Shown here: piece after piece, positions 9,701-18,993 of the stretch
Numbering within the stretch: the stretch's first letter is position 1
How the letters are laid out: each line of letters starts with the position of its first letter
Assembly (NCBI GenBank): GCA_025093985.1
Contig: JACAAK010000014.1
Coordinates: 1,240,001 to 1,304,000, forward strand
Direction: 5' to 3'
From: Calvatia gigantea
Lineage: Eukaryota > Basidiomycota > Agaricomycetes > Agaricales > Lycoperdaceae
Length of the DNA stretch: 64,000 nt
Translations under genes and position numbers: made by a program
Notes under the pieces: model-generated
Told to the model about the DNA's origin: nothing
The model's database searches: none
Seen by the model: the letters and a program-made list of their open reading frames with translations, nothing else

Positions 9701-11831
9701 TCTCGGTTTCGTCCCAAGCAAGTCCCCTCTCATTGTTCATCAACACCTGGGCCATCAACTTCTGTTCCTCTGGCCACAGGAAGTCGTTCGCAAACAATCC
9801 TAGTGCCTCCATCCGCTCTGTGGTGAGACGGACTCCTGGCTGAAATGGTTGTGGATGTGGCGATAAGCTGGGTAGGGTGTCTAGAGGGTTTTCTGGGAAC
9901 CTTCGGATGATTCGGTACTCGCTCGGCATTGTTGCTGGGACTGGGCGTACTTTATTCGCGACTTTCTTGTATGCAAGACAGTGAGCTTTTTCATCATATG
10001 TGAATGTTGATGAAAGGATCGTCTCCGTGAGTGGGTTTTCTCCTCCGTGTATCTCGATTTCGTCTGATACCAACTCTCCTCCTACCACCATAAATCCTCG
10101 TTTAGCTTTCTCTTCCAACCTCTCCCTCGTCCCAACAACAGTTTGCCTCCCCTCGTCCATTGGATCAGTCACCACCACCTCAACCTTCCCATCCACTCTT
10201 TCTATCTTCCCTAATCTCACTCCTCGCTGCCAAGGTCGTCCCAATAACAGACGATATGGTGCCAACTTGACAACGAAAGCATGCGCATATGTCTTTACTC
10301 CCCCGATGAGGATCTCCAACCATTCCACACACCCTTCCAACTCCTCTTTCCCTCCATTCGCCATCTGCATCACCATCCTCCTCCCTCGATTGATAGTGAT
10401 CCCCAGCTCCTCGCACAAATCCTTCCTCACCAAGACTATCTCCGACCCTTCGTCCAACAACCCCATTTCCATCACTGCCTTCCCATCCTTCCCTTTAACG
10501 ACAACTTCAACCTCTCGGAGTGGAGTTGAGAATTCAACTGTCACCCCCGGTATCGCTGTGACTACTGCATCCGTTGTTGGTGCCTTCTGAGTTCGTGCAT
10601 TTTCGACTACAAGCTTGCGAAGATCTCCACTTATCGACAATAACTCCTTCACAGTAACTGCTGGGACTTCAACATTAAGCATCTTCCGATAAATTTCTTC
10701 GACTATGTGGGGATCTGCTAGCTTCGACTCAAAACGATACGCCAGTTGATGACGAGTGACTGAACTCTTCTCCTCCACTCTCTTTTCCTCTCCTGACTTC
10801 CCTTCCTTCCCTGTCGTCTTCTTCGCCTGTGCCCTCGTCATCGCCATCCCATCAACTTGTCCTTGTCCCTCAACACCTTGTGTCCCCATTCTCTCCAACT
10901 CCGCAATCGCTCCCCATACAAAACCTTCTTCTTCCTCAATATCCTCAGCTGCAATATACGATGTGAGAGATGCCACCGGATTTGCTGGAGTAGACGAGGA
11001 GGCCTGAGTAGATGCCACTGACGTTGGTGTTGCCGTTGTAGTCGTAGGTACTTGTAGAGGTCCTCCCCACTTCTGGTCAATAGCTCCCTTGAAGCCTCCT
11101 GGGTGCCGCTCGATACGTGTCCCATCTGCATGAATATGGTACCCTCCTTGTACGATGAGCAATCGTCCTGCTCGTACATACTCTGGTACAAGTGGGCACT
11201 CTCGTATTCGGTGCTCAAGACTTTTGCAGAAATGACACCCGAAGTGTCTTGTTCTAGCCATCTGTGGTGGTGGTAGCGATGGTATAGATGGTGGTACAAC
11301 TGCTGGCATCGATGTCGCTGTCGGAGGGGTAGGGCCCCATCGTGCTGGAGGTGGTAGCCGTTCTGCGATCGTTGGTGCTATGAAGGCAAGTTGTGTATAT
11401 GCCGACAAGTAGTCAGTATCCTTCACATCCAGCCTGTCAAGCTTCTTTGTCAACTCCGCCACTTCATCCAACACCTTCGCCTTCTCTGTCTCCTTCCTCC
11501 CTTCCTCCAACTTCACCTTCCTCGTCCTAACCTCCTTCTTCCCTGACTTCCTGCCCTTAGATCCCTTCTTCCCCTTCCTATCCTCATCACTTGACTCTTC
11601 TTCATCCGATTCCTCCGACTCCTCTGATTCCTCCGACTCACTAACATCCCTATACTTCCTCGACTTCCTCCCTCGGCTCACTTCCTTCCTCCGGCTTCCC
11701 CTCAACTTTCGTTCCAACAACCTCTCAATTTCATCCTCGTCAACAGCATCCTTCGAGTATATGAATCTCCCTGCCTCCATCACCTTGTCGATCACTGGAA
11801 CTTGTGTACGATCAAACTGTGGGTCCACCAT
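6744..11831 (-). CDS. Ty3-1 Pol polyprotein with Gag zinc knuckle
   Basis: A 1695-residue open frame. The N-terminus continues Gag: a highly acidic Ser/Glu tract at 63-85 and a CCHC zinc knuckle CHFCKSLEHRIREC at about 199-212. An aspartic-protease-like motif LLDEGSE lies at 458-464, a variant of the usual D-S/T-G. RT spans about 765-900 with its active site written FLDD (882-885) in place of YxDD. RNase H is at about 1030-1140 (DTSVIAVGFILAQ; ending HQGPDGLSRR). Integrase carries an HHCC zinc domain (HDRLGHKG...CHQCQ) and the core Asp-Asp-Glu in YIDTMHMP, VTDNGSAF and NGVVETTHR. No chromodomain follows. The frame is continuous with gag upstream through one TGA, so Pol depends on read-through, or the TGA is a recent mutation. 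It is expected to form virus-like particles and integrate new copies. Confidence 0.92.
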   Translation of the reverse strand: MVDPQFDRTQVPVIDKVMEAGRFIYSKDAVDEDEIERLLERKLRGSRRKEVSRGRKSRKYRDVSESEESEESEESDEEESSDEDRKGKKGSKGRKSGKKEVRTRKVKLEEGRKETEKAKVLDEVAELTKKLDRLDVKDTDYLSAYTQLAFIAPTIAERLPPPARWGPTPPTATSMPAVVPPSIPSLPPPQMARTRHFGCHFCKSLEHRIRECPLVPEYVRAGRLLIVQGGYHIHADGTRIERHPGGFKGAIDQKWGGPLQVPTTTTATPTSVASTQASSSTPANPVASLTSYIAAEDIEEEEGFVWGAIAELERMGTQGVEGQGQVDGMAMTRAQAKKTTGKEGKSGEEKRVEEKSSVTRHQLAYRFESKLADPHIVEEIYRKMLNVEVPAVTVKELLSISGDLRKLVVENARTQKAPTTDAVVTAIPGVTVEFSTPLREVEVVVKGKDGKAVMEMGLLDEGSEIVLVRKDLCEELGITINRGRRMVMQMANGGKEELEGCVEWLEILIGGVKTYAHAFVVKLAPYRLLLGRPWQRGVRLGKIERVDGKVEVVVTDPMDEGRQTVVGTRERLEEKAKRGFMVVGGELVSDEIEIHGGENPLTETILSSTFTYDEKAHCLAYKKVANKVRPVPATMPSEYRIIRRFPENPLDTLPSLSPHPQPFQPGVRLTTERMEALGLFANDFLWPEEQKLMAQVLMNNERGLAWDETEKGRFRDDYFAPVKIPVIEHIPWARKSLPIPPGIRDKVITLIQQKIDSGVYEPSYSSYRHQWFTVAKKDGNVRIVHNLTPLNAVTIRDSQEPPLVYLYAEQCAARGVYSGLDMFVGYDHRSLAEESRDFTTFDTPLGTMRLTVLPQGWTGSVGIFHNDVAFLLQDETDRAPNFLDDITLLGPKTWYEKGDGNYEVIPENPGIRRFIWEHAVDLNRVLHRLKQAGATVSAKKLQLCQPEIVVVGRLCTYEGQKPDESTVEKILRWPECRNISEVRGFLGMAGTVRNWIRSFAEICDPLNKLTRATKVEFEWGDKQREAMEEVKKRVAKCEAIRPIDHTLPFPIILSVDTSVIAVGFILAQLDEAQRRRPAHFGSIAWNERVSRYSQSKLELYGLFRALNACKLWLVGAKDLIIEVDAKYIKGMINRPDIHLNTAMNRWISAILMFDFKLVHVPGSRHQGPDGLSRRRRAEESDDDEEGEEEAEDWVDTEVLGCIAWAVGGEKDIVWTLAVGKEAEGTGNGKGAISERKGEEVEEDTIPLDIDMAWKDADIEFIRRFLETMKVPEGHTDKQRKAFLKCATKFFVNGGKLWRRDLGGRHKVVVTERKTRYRLLIESHDRLGHKGFFATRRTVADRFWWPSLDKDVRWFIDSCHQCQIRSTEHVVIPPTVQAPALLFQKAYIDTMHMPPSHGHKYIVQVRCSLTGWPEWRALTRETGRTLGTFIFEEILCRWGGLEEIVTDNGSAFVAALDWLAEKYHIRHIRISAYNSQANGVVETTHRTIRDALVKVCNGDVRKWYEHAPYVFWADRVTTRKSTGHTPYYMVHGVEPLLPFDISEVTFLSPPITHKVSDVDLIAIRARALEKREDDLSYMAGQVFAARFNSLKDFERRFANRITDYDFAPGSLVLVLNKKIEPDVGRKCKPRYFGPMVVVKRLRSGAYILAEVNGTVSKLIFAAFRLIPYCARSRRQLQVTEFVDPKELAGSDGEDRE

Positions 11832-11837
11832 CTCCAG

Positions 11838-12488
11838 TCAAAGGCGGATAGCTTTGCGTGTTGATGATGGGAGCCCTTTCCAGAAATAGCGGTCGCGGTC
11901 GTCGGCATTTATCTTCCTTTCTTTCACAAGGTAGGTCATGATAGGCCAAACCTCACGAAAGTATTCGTTGAGATCATCTTCATCATCGATACTTCCATCC
12001 GCTGTCCTATCAATGACCTTCATCAACTTGTTAATGGTGTGCCGTTCGCCACGCAAGGACTTGGAGTAGATCTCGAGGATCTTCTTCTTCAACACTGAAT
12101 AGTCTTCACTATATCCCTCCAACGTCTTCCACAACCTCTTCGACTTCGCATCCACATAACGAACCACCAATTTCGCCTTCTCCTCCTTGTCCAACCCACA
12201 CAACTTCGCCAACTCCTCAAATTGTTCGAAAAATTCATCCAACTCCTCTGGATGTTGTGCATCGAATTCCGGGGCTCTCTTGCTCCCTGGTGCTGGCATG
12301 GCTGCCATCCCAAGTGTCGTTGTCATCATACTCATCGCTGGCAGTGGTGCTGTATCACTGAACAACTCCTTCCGTGTGTGACTCCTTAATGTTTCCTCCT
12401 CAGGCTCAGCTGCTGTCAATGTAGTCGCGTCTGGAGGAATAGATGGGCGTTGTTTCTTCCTGCCCTTAGTTGTAGGATTTGGTGACAC
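11838..12488 (-). CDS. Ty3-1 Gag (N-terminal part)
   Basis: A 216-residue capsid-type Gag: a basic, low-complexity N-terminus, then a helical retrotransposon Gag core (EFDAQHPEELDEFFEQFEEL; GEVW-like region PIMTYLVKER) ending STRKAIRL and TGA at 11838-11840. The next codons CTG GAG ATG run in the same frame straight into Pol. The natural Gag very probably extends over the TGA to the zinc knuckle about 200 codons on, because this part alone lacks nucleic-acid-binding cysteines. The TGA context is CTT TGA CTG; CTT CGA CTG would give an uninterrupted Arg codon through one C-to-T change. Confidence 0.88.
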   Translation of the reverse strand: MSPNPTTKGRKKQRPSIPPDATTLTAAEPEEETLRSHTRKELFSDTAPLPAMSMMTTTLGMAAMPAPGSKRAPEFDAQHPEELDEFFEQFEELAKLCGLDKEEKAKLVVRYVDAKSKRLWKTLEGYSEDYSVLKKKILEIYSKSLRGERHTINKLMKVIDRTADGSIDDEDDLNEYFREVWPIMTYLVKERKINADDRDRYFWKGLPSSTRKAIRL

Positions 12489-12610
12489 TGAAGAACTTCG
12501 CGAATAGGATGTTGAACGCGTCTTGAGTACAAGTTCAGCCGTGGTGATGAGTTGTGATACTTGAGATATGTATTGCCAAGAGGAATGTGTTCCCCGTCAG
12601 TGGTTCCAAA

Positions 12611-12971
12611 TGTAGGGCGGGAGTTTCGTAGACGTAGAGAAAGAGATTAGAGAACGAATTTTATTGGTAGTAACGAAAACAAGAGAATAGTAAGTTAGTG
12701 TAAGGTAGCGAAAACTGTAAACTACGGCATGACCATGGCTTTTATAACTACTGCAGACTACGTAGCGAATATTCGACAAGATTCCTAGACTATTCTACGA
12801 AAGCTGAGGAACTATTAGGGTCAAGTAAATAGTACGCGATATCGAAAAACCAGAAAAGGATCGAAAGTTAACAAAAATGGAATAGTCCAAACTGAAACCC
12901 CTAACTCCTCCGAGCTCACCAATTCCATCGTCTACGCATCGTCCTCGCGTAGCCGTCTTGACTCCCCTATA
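12611..12971 (-). repeat. Ty3-1 5' LTR
   Basis: 361 bp, the promoter-side LTR in element sense. It contains TTATAAAAG in element sense (around 12738-12746), a likely TATA box. It is bounded outside by the GCTA duplication at 12972-12975. Confidence 0.92.
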
Positions 12972-12997
12972 GCTATTGTGGTGTACTCGTCTTAACA

Positions 12998-13009
12998 GGT
13001 TATGGGCCC
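12998..13009 (+). other. Cop-1 primer binding site (initiator tRNA anticodon arm)
   Basis: GGTTATGGGCCC directly follows the LTR end ...TTAACA. It is the complement of GGGCCCATAACC, the anticodon stem-loop of eukaryotic initiator tRNA-Met. Drosophila copia and some relatives are known to prime from such a half-tRNA. Cop-2 has the same 12 bases at 51031-51042. Confidence 0.82.
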
Positions 13010-13195
13010 CGACCGCCGCTCACTCCAACCACGCTTTGCAACACTGGTAGAGTATAGGAGGCTACGGTCGTATGCAACCTGGGAGACGGTGGTCCTTTGG
13101 TCCATTTGATCCCTGTGTCTGCCCCATGTTGCGACGCGTGCATCACGCACTGCAGTCCTACATGATGCTAACGCGTGTTTACCCTATTCTTAAAT

Positions 13196-15313
13196 ATGTC
13201 TAAACCGGCCCCTGCTCCACAGGGCTTTGTTCAAACCCCTAGCGGGCAGCTTTCCATCCTTACTGGGACGGGTAACTACACTATCTGGTTGCTTCGCCTT
13301 CGGTCTGCACTTATGTGCATTTCCTTAAACGATTGCTCCTGGACCGGATGGGATTTCTCTGGAGCCATGGACGAACCCGTCCAGTATGAGCAGGCTTATG
13401 GGCCTGAGCACCCTGCTGTCCCAGCTACTAGCACTTCACCGGCACGTCCCGCACAACCAGGAACTCCAATTCCTGCGACTGCTGAGGAGCGCCGCAGTGT
13501 TGGTATGGCCAACAACCTCCGGATGCGCGCCCTTGGGTTGATAGAGGCAACTCTCCCCAATAGCATGCTTAAGCATTCCGCCCGGGACGCTCGCGCTCTC
13601 TGGTCTCAGTTGCAGGGCCAATATGGCCTTCCTGGACCAGCTCAGGTCTATAACGAGTTCATTCGTGCAATAACGTTTGAACTCCCTCTCAGTGGTGACC
13701 CCTCGCTCAAGATGAGCGAGCTCCAGCAGATCTTCGGGCAGCTTGACGCCATGGATAGTGGCATCGCCCCGGAGATCGAAACGATGATCCTCCTCCACTC
13801 TCTCCACCCGTCTTTGAGCCATGTAGCTCAGACGCTCCTCACCTCGAACACGTCGCTCCATGAGCTGACGTGGGACAAGGCCCGAAGTGGCATCATTGCC
13901 GCTTACGCCTCCAACCAGACTGCTCACGCGCAATGTGCGTGTTTTACTCCACGACAAGGAGGGCAGCAGCAGCAGCAACGTCAGCAGCAAGGCGGGCAGC
14001 GACCGCAAGGTCAGCAGCAGCCTTCGGGGTCTAAAAAGCCCCAGCAGCAACCTCAGCAGCAGCAGCAGCAGCAAAAACCATCTGGAGGAGAAGGCGACGG
14101 CGAGAAGAAACGCCGATGGCGCCCTCGAGGAAAAGGGAAGGGAAAGGGAAAGGAGGGAGGTGCGCAGGGCAATGCCGCTACCTCTTCCGGTTATATTCAG
14201 GACATGGATTTTGTGTCGCAGGCACAAACTGTGCCACCACCATCCACTCGTTCCCTTGTAGAAGCAATGTGTCGAGCCAAGACACCTCCTGTTGCCTCTA
14301 ACTCCGTTGCCACTGGCAGCAATGCCACTCCGCTCATGTCACGCATCACTGCGCCCGAGCCCGAAACTCGTCGCAAACCTTCGGTGAAAGCCAAGGTTAC
14401 CGCATTGAAGAAGTGGGACGAACGTCTCAAATCAACTTCTTCGTTGGGCGAGAGTTCGGAGGAGATGTGGAAGCGATTTGACGAGATGGATGTCGAGCCT
14501 ACTCCATCCACCGTCACAAGGGAGGAAGACACGATCGCGTGGCCGGCCCCTGTGTATAACAGGCCAGCGATTATCAAGAAGCCCAAGCCGCTCAAGAAGA
14601 AGCAGGCACCTAAGGAAATCGAGTCTGTCCTCGAGTCGGTCCTAGACGACAACGACTCGGACACCGACTACGGTTCCGACGGAGGGTGCGGGTCAGTACC
14701 TTCCACTGACTATTATTCTTGTTCTGATGCAGAAGAGGATGTACAGCCCCATCAACGGATGGGACGGAACAATACAGATGCAGGGTCTGTCCGCCTCGGA
14801 GTGGGACGCCCTGGAGATTCCGAGGTTAAGTTGGGACGACAAGGTGGCCGCCGAAGAGAGCGGGGCACCTATGCAGATATAGCACGTCGTCCACCTCCTA
14901 TAGGGACTCGTCGTAGACACCGCTGTACAGACTTTGTGAATTGCAATGTATGCTGGAAGCGCGCCCAAGGTGCTTCCCCTTCTGTTTATTCCGCTAGTGT
15001 GACTAAGCTGGAAAACAAGATGAACGCTACATATACCATGAATAATCATGAGTATTCAGACAAGTTAAGGTCAGAACTCCACGAAGAGCACGAGGATCTT
15101 AATCAGATCATAACATATCACATTTGTGATTTGTCTCAGTGCCAAAAGTGTAGAGAGGAAGGGAATAAACATTCTGTGAATAACGCAGACTGGCTCCTTG
15201 ATTCTGGAGCATCGTACCATGTCACCGGTTATCTCTCTGATTTTGCAGAGGTTAAGATGGGCCATTTCGGGCTTATACAAGCTGCTGGCAACCGGATTTA
15301 CTGTATGAAATGA
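13196..15313 (+). CDS. Cop-1 Gag plus protease
   Basis: I start at ATG 13196 (MSKPAPAPQGF); an in-frame ATG at 13175 would add seven residues. The first 250 residues are a copia-type Gag (Retrotran_gag/UBN2-like: YTIWLLRLRSAL, ARALWSQLQGQYG, LLHSLHPSL). A Gln-rich then Lys/Arg-rich low-complexity tract follows (about 258-330), then a long acidic Ser-rich linker. No canonical CCHC knuckle is visible; Cys pairs (CNVCWK, CQKC) lie near 585 and 650. The protease motif LLDSGASYHVTG is about 40 residues before the end. The frame stops at TGA 15311-15313, overlapping ATG 15310-15312 of the integrase frame (ATGA), which lies -1 to it. This could be coupled translation, but copia elements normally use one frame, so a 1-nt deletion is equally likely. 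Confidence 0.85.
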   Translation: MSKPAPAPQGFVQTPSGQLSILTGTGNYTIWLLRLRSALMCISLNDCSWTGWDFSGAMDEPVQYEQAYGPEHPAVPATSTSPARPAQPGTPIPATAEERRSVGMANNLRMRALGLIEATLPNSMLKHSARDARALWSQLQGQYGLPGPAQVYNEFIRAITFELPLSGDPSLKMSELQQIFGQLDAMDSGIAPEIETMILLHSLHPSLSHVAQTLLTSNTSLHELTWDKARSGIIAAYASNQTAHAQCACFTPRQGGQQQQQRQQQGGQRPQGQQQPSGSKKPQQQPQQQQQQQKPSGGEGDGEKKRRWRPRGKGKGKGKEGGAQGNAATSSGYIQDMDFVSQAQTVPPPSTRSLVEAMCRAKTPPVASNSVATGSNATPLMSRITAPEPETRRKPSVKAKVTALKKWDERLKSTSSLGESSEEMWKRFDEMDVEPTPSTVTREEDTIAWPAPVYNRPAIIKKPKPLKKKQAPKEIESVLESVLDDNDSDTDYGSDGGCGSVPSTDYYSCSDAEEDVQPHQRMGRNNTDAGSVRLGVGRPGDSEVKLGRQGGRRRERGTYADIARRPPPIGTRRRHRCTDFVNCNVCWKRAQGASPSVYSASVTKLENKMNATYTMNNHEYSDKLRSELHEEHEDLNQIITYHICDLSQCQKCREEGNKHSVNNADWLLDSGASYHVTGYLSDFAEVKMGHFGLIQAAGNRIYCMK

Positions 15314-17744
15314 CAGGACGAGGGTCTGTGATTTTCCAGCATGACGTGTCAGACAAGGGAAAGTCCAAGAGCGCTACTTCGTGTATTGCGCCGGTCTTTT
15401 ACATCAAAGAAATCACAGAACGGTTAATGTCCTCTGGCCAGATTCTTCGGAATGGCTACGTTTTAGAGGCAACCGTTAAAGGGACCACCATCCGTGATAA
15501 ATCAGGACGAGCAGTATTGTCCGCCTGGCCTCATCGTTTGTTTAAAAACAACGTACATACAGTGCACACGTATGTCTTGCAAAATAGCAAGGAGAAACCA
15601 GTCGCATTGACATTACGCCAACTTGATTACATCGATTGGCATCGTCGAATGGGACACCCTTCGGATCGCGTGCTCTCCGAGCTGCCAAAGCACGTAGAGG
15701 GCATCGCGTCGATTCCCGCACCATCTACTCGGAAAGGCATTTGCGACGGCTGTGCCAAGGGGAAAATGCATAATAACCCCTTTCCGATTAACTCCAAGCG
15801 AGCCACTGCAGTCTTTGAGCTATGTCACTCAGACTTGCTGGAACTGCCCGTTATTAGTTACCATAAATATAAATGGGCAATGACGTTCCTTGATGACTTC
15901 TCTTCTCACGCACATGTAGTCCTCCTTCGAAAGAAGTCTGAGGCCCCTGAAAAGCTAATTCAGCTGATCAGTGCATTAGAGAACCTCTCCAGAATGCAAG
16001 TCAAACGACTTCGCACCGATAATGGAGGAGAGTATGTCAATGAAAAGTTATTGGCAGGACTCGCGGCGCGTGGAATTACCCACGAGACCACTGCTCCCTA
16101 TGCGCATCAGCAGAATGGGAGAGCAGAGCGACTGAACCGCACCCTACACGAGAAAGCCCAAGCTATAAGGCTACAGGCATGTCTACCTGACTTATGGTGG
16201 GAATTTGCATTGAACACAGCCGTGCATTTATATAATCACACGCCAGTCCAGCGTCTACAGTGGAAGACACCTTTTGAGTGTTATTCGAGGGAGAAACCAA
16301 ATTTGTCCCATATCCATGTGTTTGGATGCGGCGCGTATGTATATCTACCTGATGAGATCCGCCCAAACAAATTGTCCGCAAAATCCGAGATTATGATCTT
16401 TCTTGGATATAAAGGCAGTAAGAATTACGTCTTTATGTGGCACACGGCAGGCAACATGATCTTTATATCACCAAATGCCTTGTTCGATGAGGGATATTTC
16501 CCTAAATGCCCCGATTCAGTGCTGGATAGCAGTAACCAGCCTAATCACGGAGGAGAGAGAAATCTGCCTAGACCAGGATTAGAGAATGAACCACCTATTC
16601 CGCCATCTTCGGATGACGCTGGAATTGTTCCACCTCCACCTGATTATCCAGTACTGTTACCCCCAGTTTCTCCACCATTTAAACCGAAATATTCTCCGCC
16701 TTCACCTCCTTTACCCCGGCGAGAGTCTACTCCGCCAGACAGCATAGATTCACAACAGCCATCACCTGGCAATATGCCACCTTGGGTTCCCCCACCTGAG
16801 TCGCCACCTTCGCGTGGAACAACCGTTGAGGAGGAGCCTGATGTACATGATAATTGGCATGTGGACAGAGATGTATAGGATACCGAGAACGAGGAATTCC
16901 CAATCCCTGTTCCCAAACGTCGTGCTGTTGGTTCTGACCAGGTAGAGCCGCGTCGCTCTGAACGACAAGGCAGGCCTCCTGTTAGACCAGGCAATACATA
17001 TGGAGAACAAAGGCGTCCAATTTCAATTGAAAGAGAAATAGATCAGACTCACCGACAAGAGCAGCAGAGGTAAAGGCAGCGCATATGCGCCAATGCCCCT
17101 CCAGACGAAATTATTCGCGAGCGAAGAGCAAGGACTAACCATCCTGAATATGTGAGGCAAAGAGTTCGTGCTGAGCGGTATCTGCCACGACCCTTTGATA
17201 TGCCTCCATTTCAGCTCCCTCCACATCCGGAACTGCCGCCTATGCCTGAAAACAATGATCCAACATCTCACGATGTAAATGACATGGACATTGAAAGGCT
17301 TGTCGCTGAGGGAGGAGTAAAATTGATCGATTTCTTGATACAGACGGTACATAATACCGCACACAGAGAGCCTGAAACTTTCCGTGACATGCTTAAGCTT
17401 CCCGAGCCTATCAAGGCAAAATGGATGGCTGCGTGTATTGAGGAACTTGATGCGTTGAAGAAACATGGGGTATATGAACTGGTAGATCTTCCGAAAGGAA
17501 GGAGGACGGTGAAAAACCGTTGGGTATTTCTTGAAAAGTCTGATGGCCGCCTGCGAGCTCGCTTAGTTGCGAAGGGTTTCTCGCAGATTGAAGGCATTGA
17601 CTATAACGAGCTTTTCTCACCAGTTGTCCGCTACGAGTCCACGCGCGTAAGCTTCGCACTCGCTGCAATCCATGATTGGGATATGCACAGCGTTGACGTA
17701 AAAACAGCCTACTTATACGGCAAACTGGATGAGGAAATATATAC
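15310..17744 (+). pseudogene. Cop-1 Pol: integrase and start of RT, broken
   Basis: One frame runs from 15310 to about 17744 with two nonsense codons: TAG at 16876-16878 and TAA near 17071, both explainable as CAG/CAA with C-to-T. It contains the GAG-pre-integrase region (IDWHRRMGHPSDR, CDGCAKGKMH) and the integrase core with D (CHSDLLEL), D (LRTDNGGEY) and E (NGRAERLNRT). A Pro-rich spacer follows, then the start of copia RT (NRWVFLEKSDG, LVAKGFSQIEGIDY). Near 17738 two extra bases before ATGGAACAG shift the frame, and RT continues at 17745. The integrase catalytic residues are intact. Confidence 0.85.
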
Positions 17745-18968
17745 ATGGAACAGCCCGAAGGGTTTCAACTTCCCGGGCAGGAAGGGAAGGTATGGAGACT
17801 TAAACGAGCGATCTATGGCCTTAAACAAGCCGGTCGCCAGTGGTGGAAAGAATTGCATCAATCTATGATTGAGCTGGGATTTACCCGCTGCAAATCCAAC
17901 TACGCTGTATACTTTCACAGACATCTGAAAACGAAAGAGCTTGTAGTAGCCATTGTTTACGTTGATGACGTGAATTTCTTGGGAAAGAAAGACTCCCCCC
18001 TCCTCAAAGAGTTGAAGGGAAAGTTCACGAAAAAGTGGGAATGCAGAGACCATGGTCCCTGTGAAGAATTTCTTGGGATGAAAATCTCGAGGAATTGCTC
18101 CAAGCGTCAAATCTTCATCCAACAGGTGAAATATCTGGATAAGATCTTGCAGCGCTTCCAGGTTCCGCAGTCTGCCGCAGCTAAAACACCATTACCAGCT
18201 GGCTTTCAGTTTGTAACGAACAAAGAAACTGCAACAATCCCCTTCCGTCTAAAGTACCAACAATTGGTTGGATTGTTAATGTACTTGATGATCGGTACTA
18301 GGCCCGACATAGCCTTTGCCGTAGTTAAGCTGGCACAACATGCCGCTAACCCCGCACCCGAGCACTATCGCGCTGGAATACATGTACTAAAGTACTTGTC
18401 CATGACAAGGAACTATGCATTAAAATATGAAGGCGATACTGGGAAATCCGCGGTGACGCTGGAATGCCTCAGTGACTCGGATTGGGCTCAAGATACAGAA
18501 ACCCGCCAATCTGTTTCAGGAAACGTTTGTATGATCGCGTCCGGTGCTGTCACTTGGACTTCGTGGCGACAAAAGACGGTTTCATTATCATCCACTGAGG
18601 CGGAATATAAAGAACTGTCTGACGCTTCACGACAAGTGAAATGGCTGTCACAGCTTCTGGAGGAGCTCAAGATTGAGCACCCAACTCCCATTCTCTACGG
18701 TGACAATGATGGGTCCAAATTCTGGACTGAAAATCCCATTGTTGAAAAACGATCGAAGCACGTGGATATTCATTACCACTATGTGCGAGAATTGGTCGAG
18801 GAGGGTATCATTGTTATTGGTGATGTGTCTTCACAAGACAATCCCGCCGATATCTTTACAAAGAATCTTGGCGTAACCAAAATCAATCTCTTCCGCCCTG
18901 AATTAGGACTGATATTCGGTTCCGATGTCGAAGCATGGGATAAAGCCGCTCGATCGATGAAACATTAA
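17745..18968 (+). CDS. Cop-1 RT and RNase H part of Pol
   Basis: A 407-residue open frame carrying the second half of copia RT (KRAIYGLKQAGRQWW, the active site YVDDVNFLG, TRPDIAFAV) and RNase H (SDSDWAQDTETRQSVSG, STEAEYKELS, YGDNDGS, ending ADIFTKNLG). It ends in TAA eight codons after the RNase H tail motif, about 25 bp before the 3' LTR. The RT YVDD is intact. It is separated from the rest of Pol only by the small frameshift at about 17738, so Cop-1 was probably active until recently. Confidence 0.88.
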   Translation: MEQPEGFQLPGQEGKVWRLKRAIYGLKQAGRQWWKELHQSMIELGFTRCKSNYAVYFHRHLKTKELVVAIVYVDDVNFLGKKDSPLLKELKGKFTKKWECRDHGPCEEFLGMKISRNCSKRQIFIQQVKYLDKILQRFQVPQSAAAKTPLPAGFQFVTNKETATIPFRLKYQQLVGLLMYLMIGTRPDIAFAVVKLAQHAANPAPEHYRAGIHVLKYLSMTRNYALKYEGDTGKSAVTLECLSDSDWAQDTETRQSVSGNVCMIASGAVTWTSWRQKTVSLSSTEAEYKELSDASRQVKWLSQLLEELKIEHPTPILYGDNDGSKFWTENPIVEKRSKHVDIHYHYVRELVEEGIIVIGDVSSQDNPADIFTKNLGVTKINLFRPELGLIFGSDVEAWDKAARSMKH

Positions 18969-18993
18969 TCTCCCTCCTTCAAGTGAGGAGGAG

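Larger units (their letters stand above)
6334..12971 (-). mobile_element. Ty3-1, nearly intact Ty3/gypsy retrotransposon
   Basis: A 6638-bp element on the minus strand with 361-bp LTRs (6334-6694 and 12611-12971) that I find different at only one position besides identical ends. It sits in the Cop-1 5' LTR with a 4-bp duplication, GCTA. The LTR ends are unusual, TATAGGGG...CCCTACA in element sense rather than TG..CA. A polypurine tract (AGAAAAAAATGGGCAGG in element sense) is at 6695-6711. The primer site after the 5' LTR should start at TGGAACCACTGACG (about 12595-12608), but I could not match it to a tRNA. Gag and Pol are in one frame with a single TGA between them. It is the youngest element in the window. 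Confidence 0.94.

Noticed and set aside
10000..10590. 196-residue plus-strand frame in Ty3-1
   Set aside because: Ser/Thr/Pro-rich shadow of the pol frame on the other strand, with no similarity to known proteins.
13436..14227. 263-residue open frame on the minus strand of Cop-1 gag
   Set aside because: Leu/Arg/Ser-rich shadow of the Gln-rich gag tract, no start context, absent from Cop-2.
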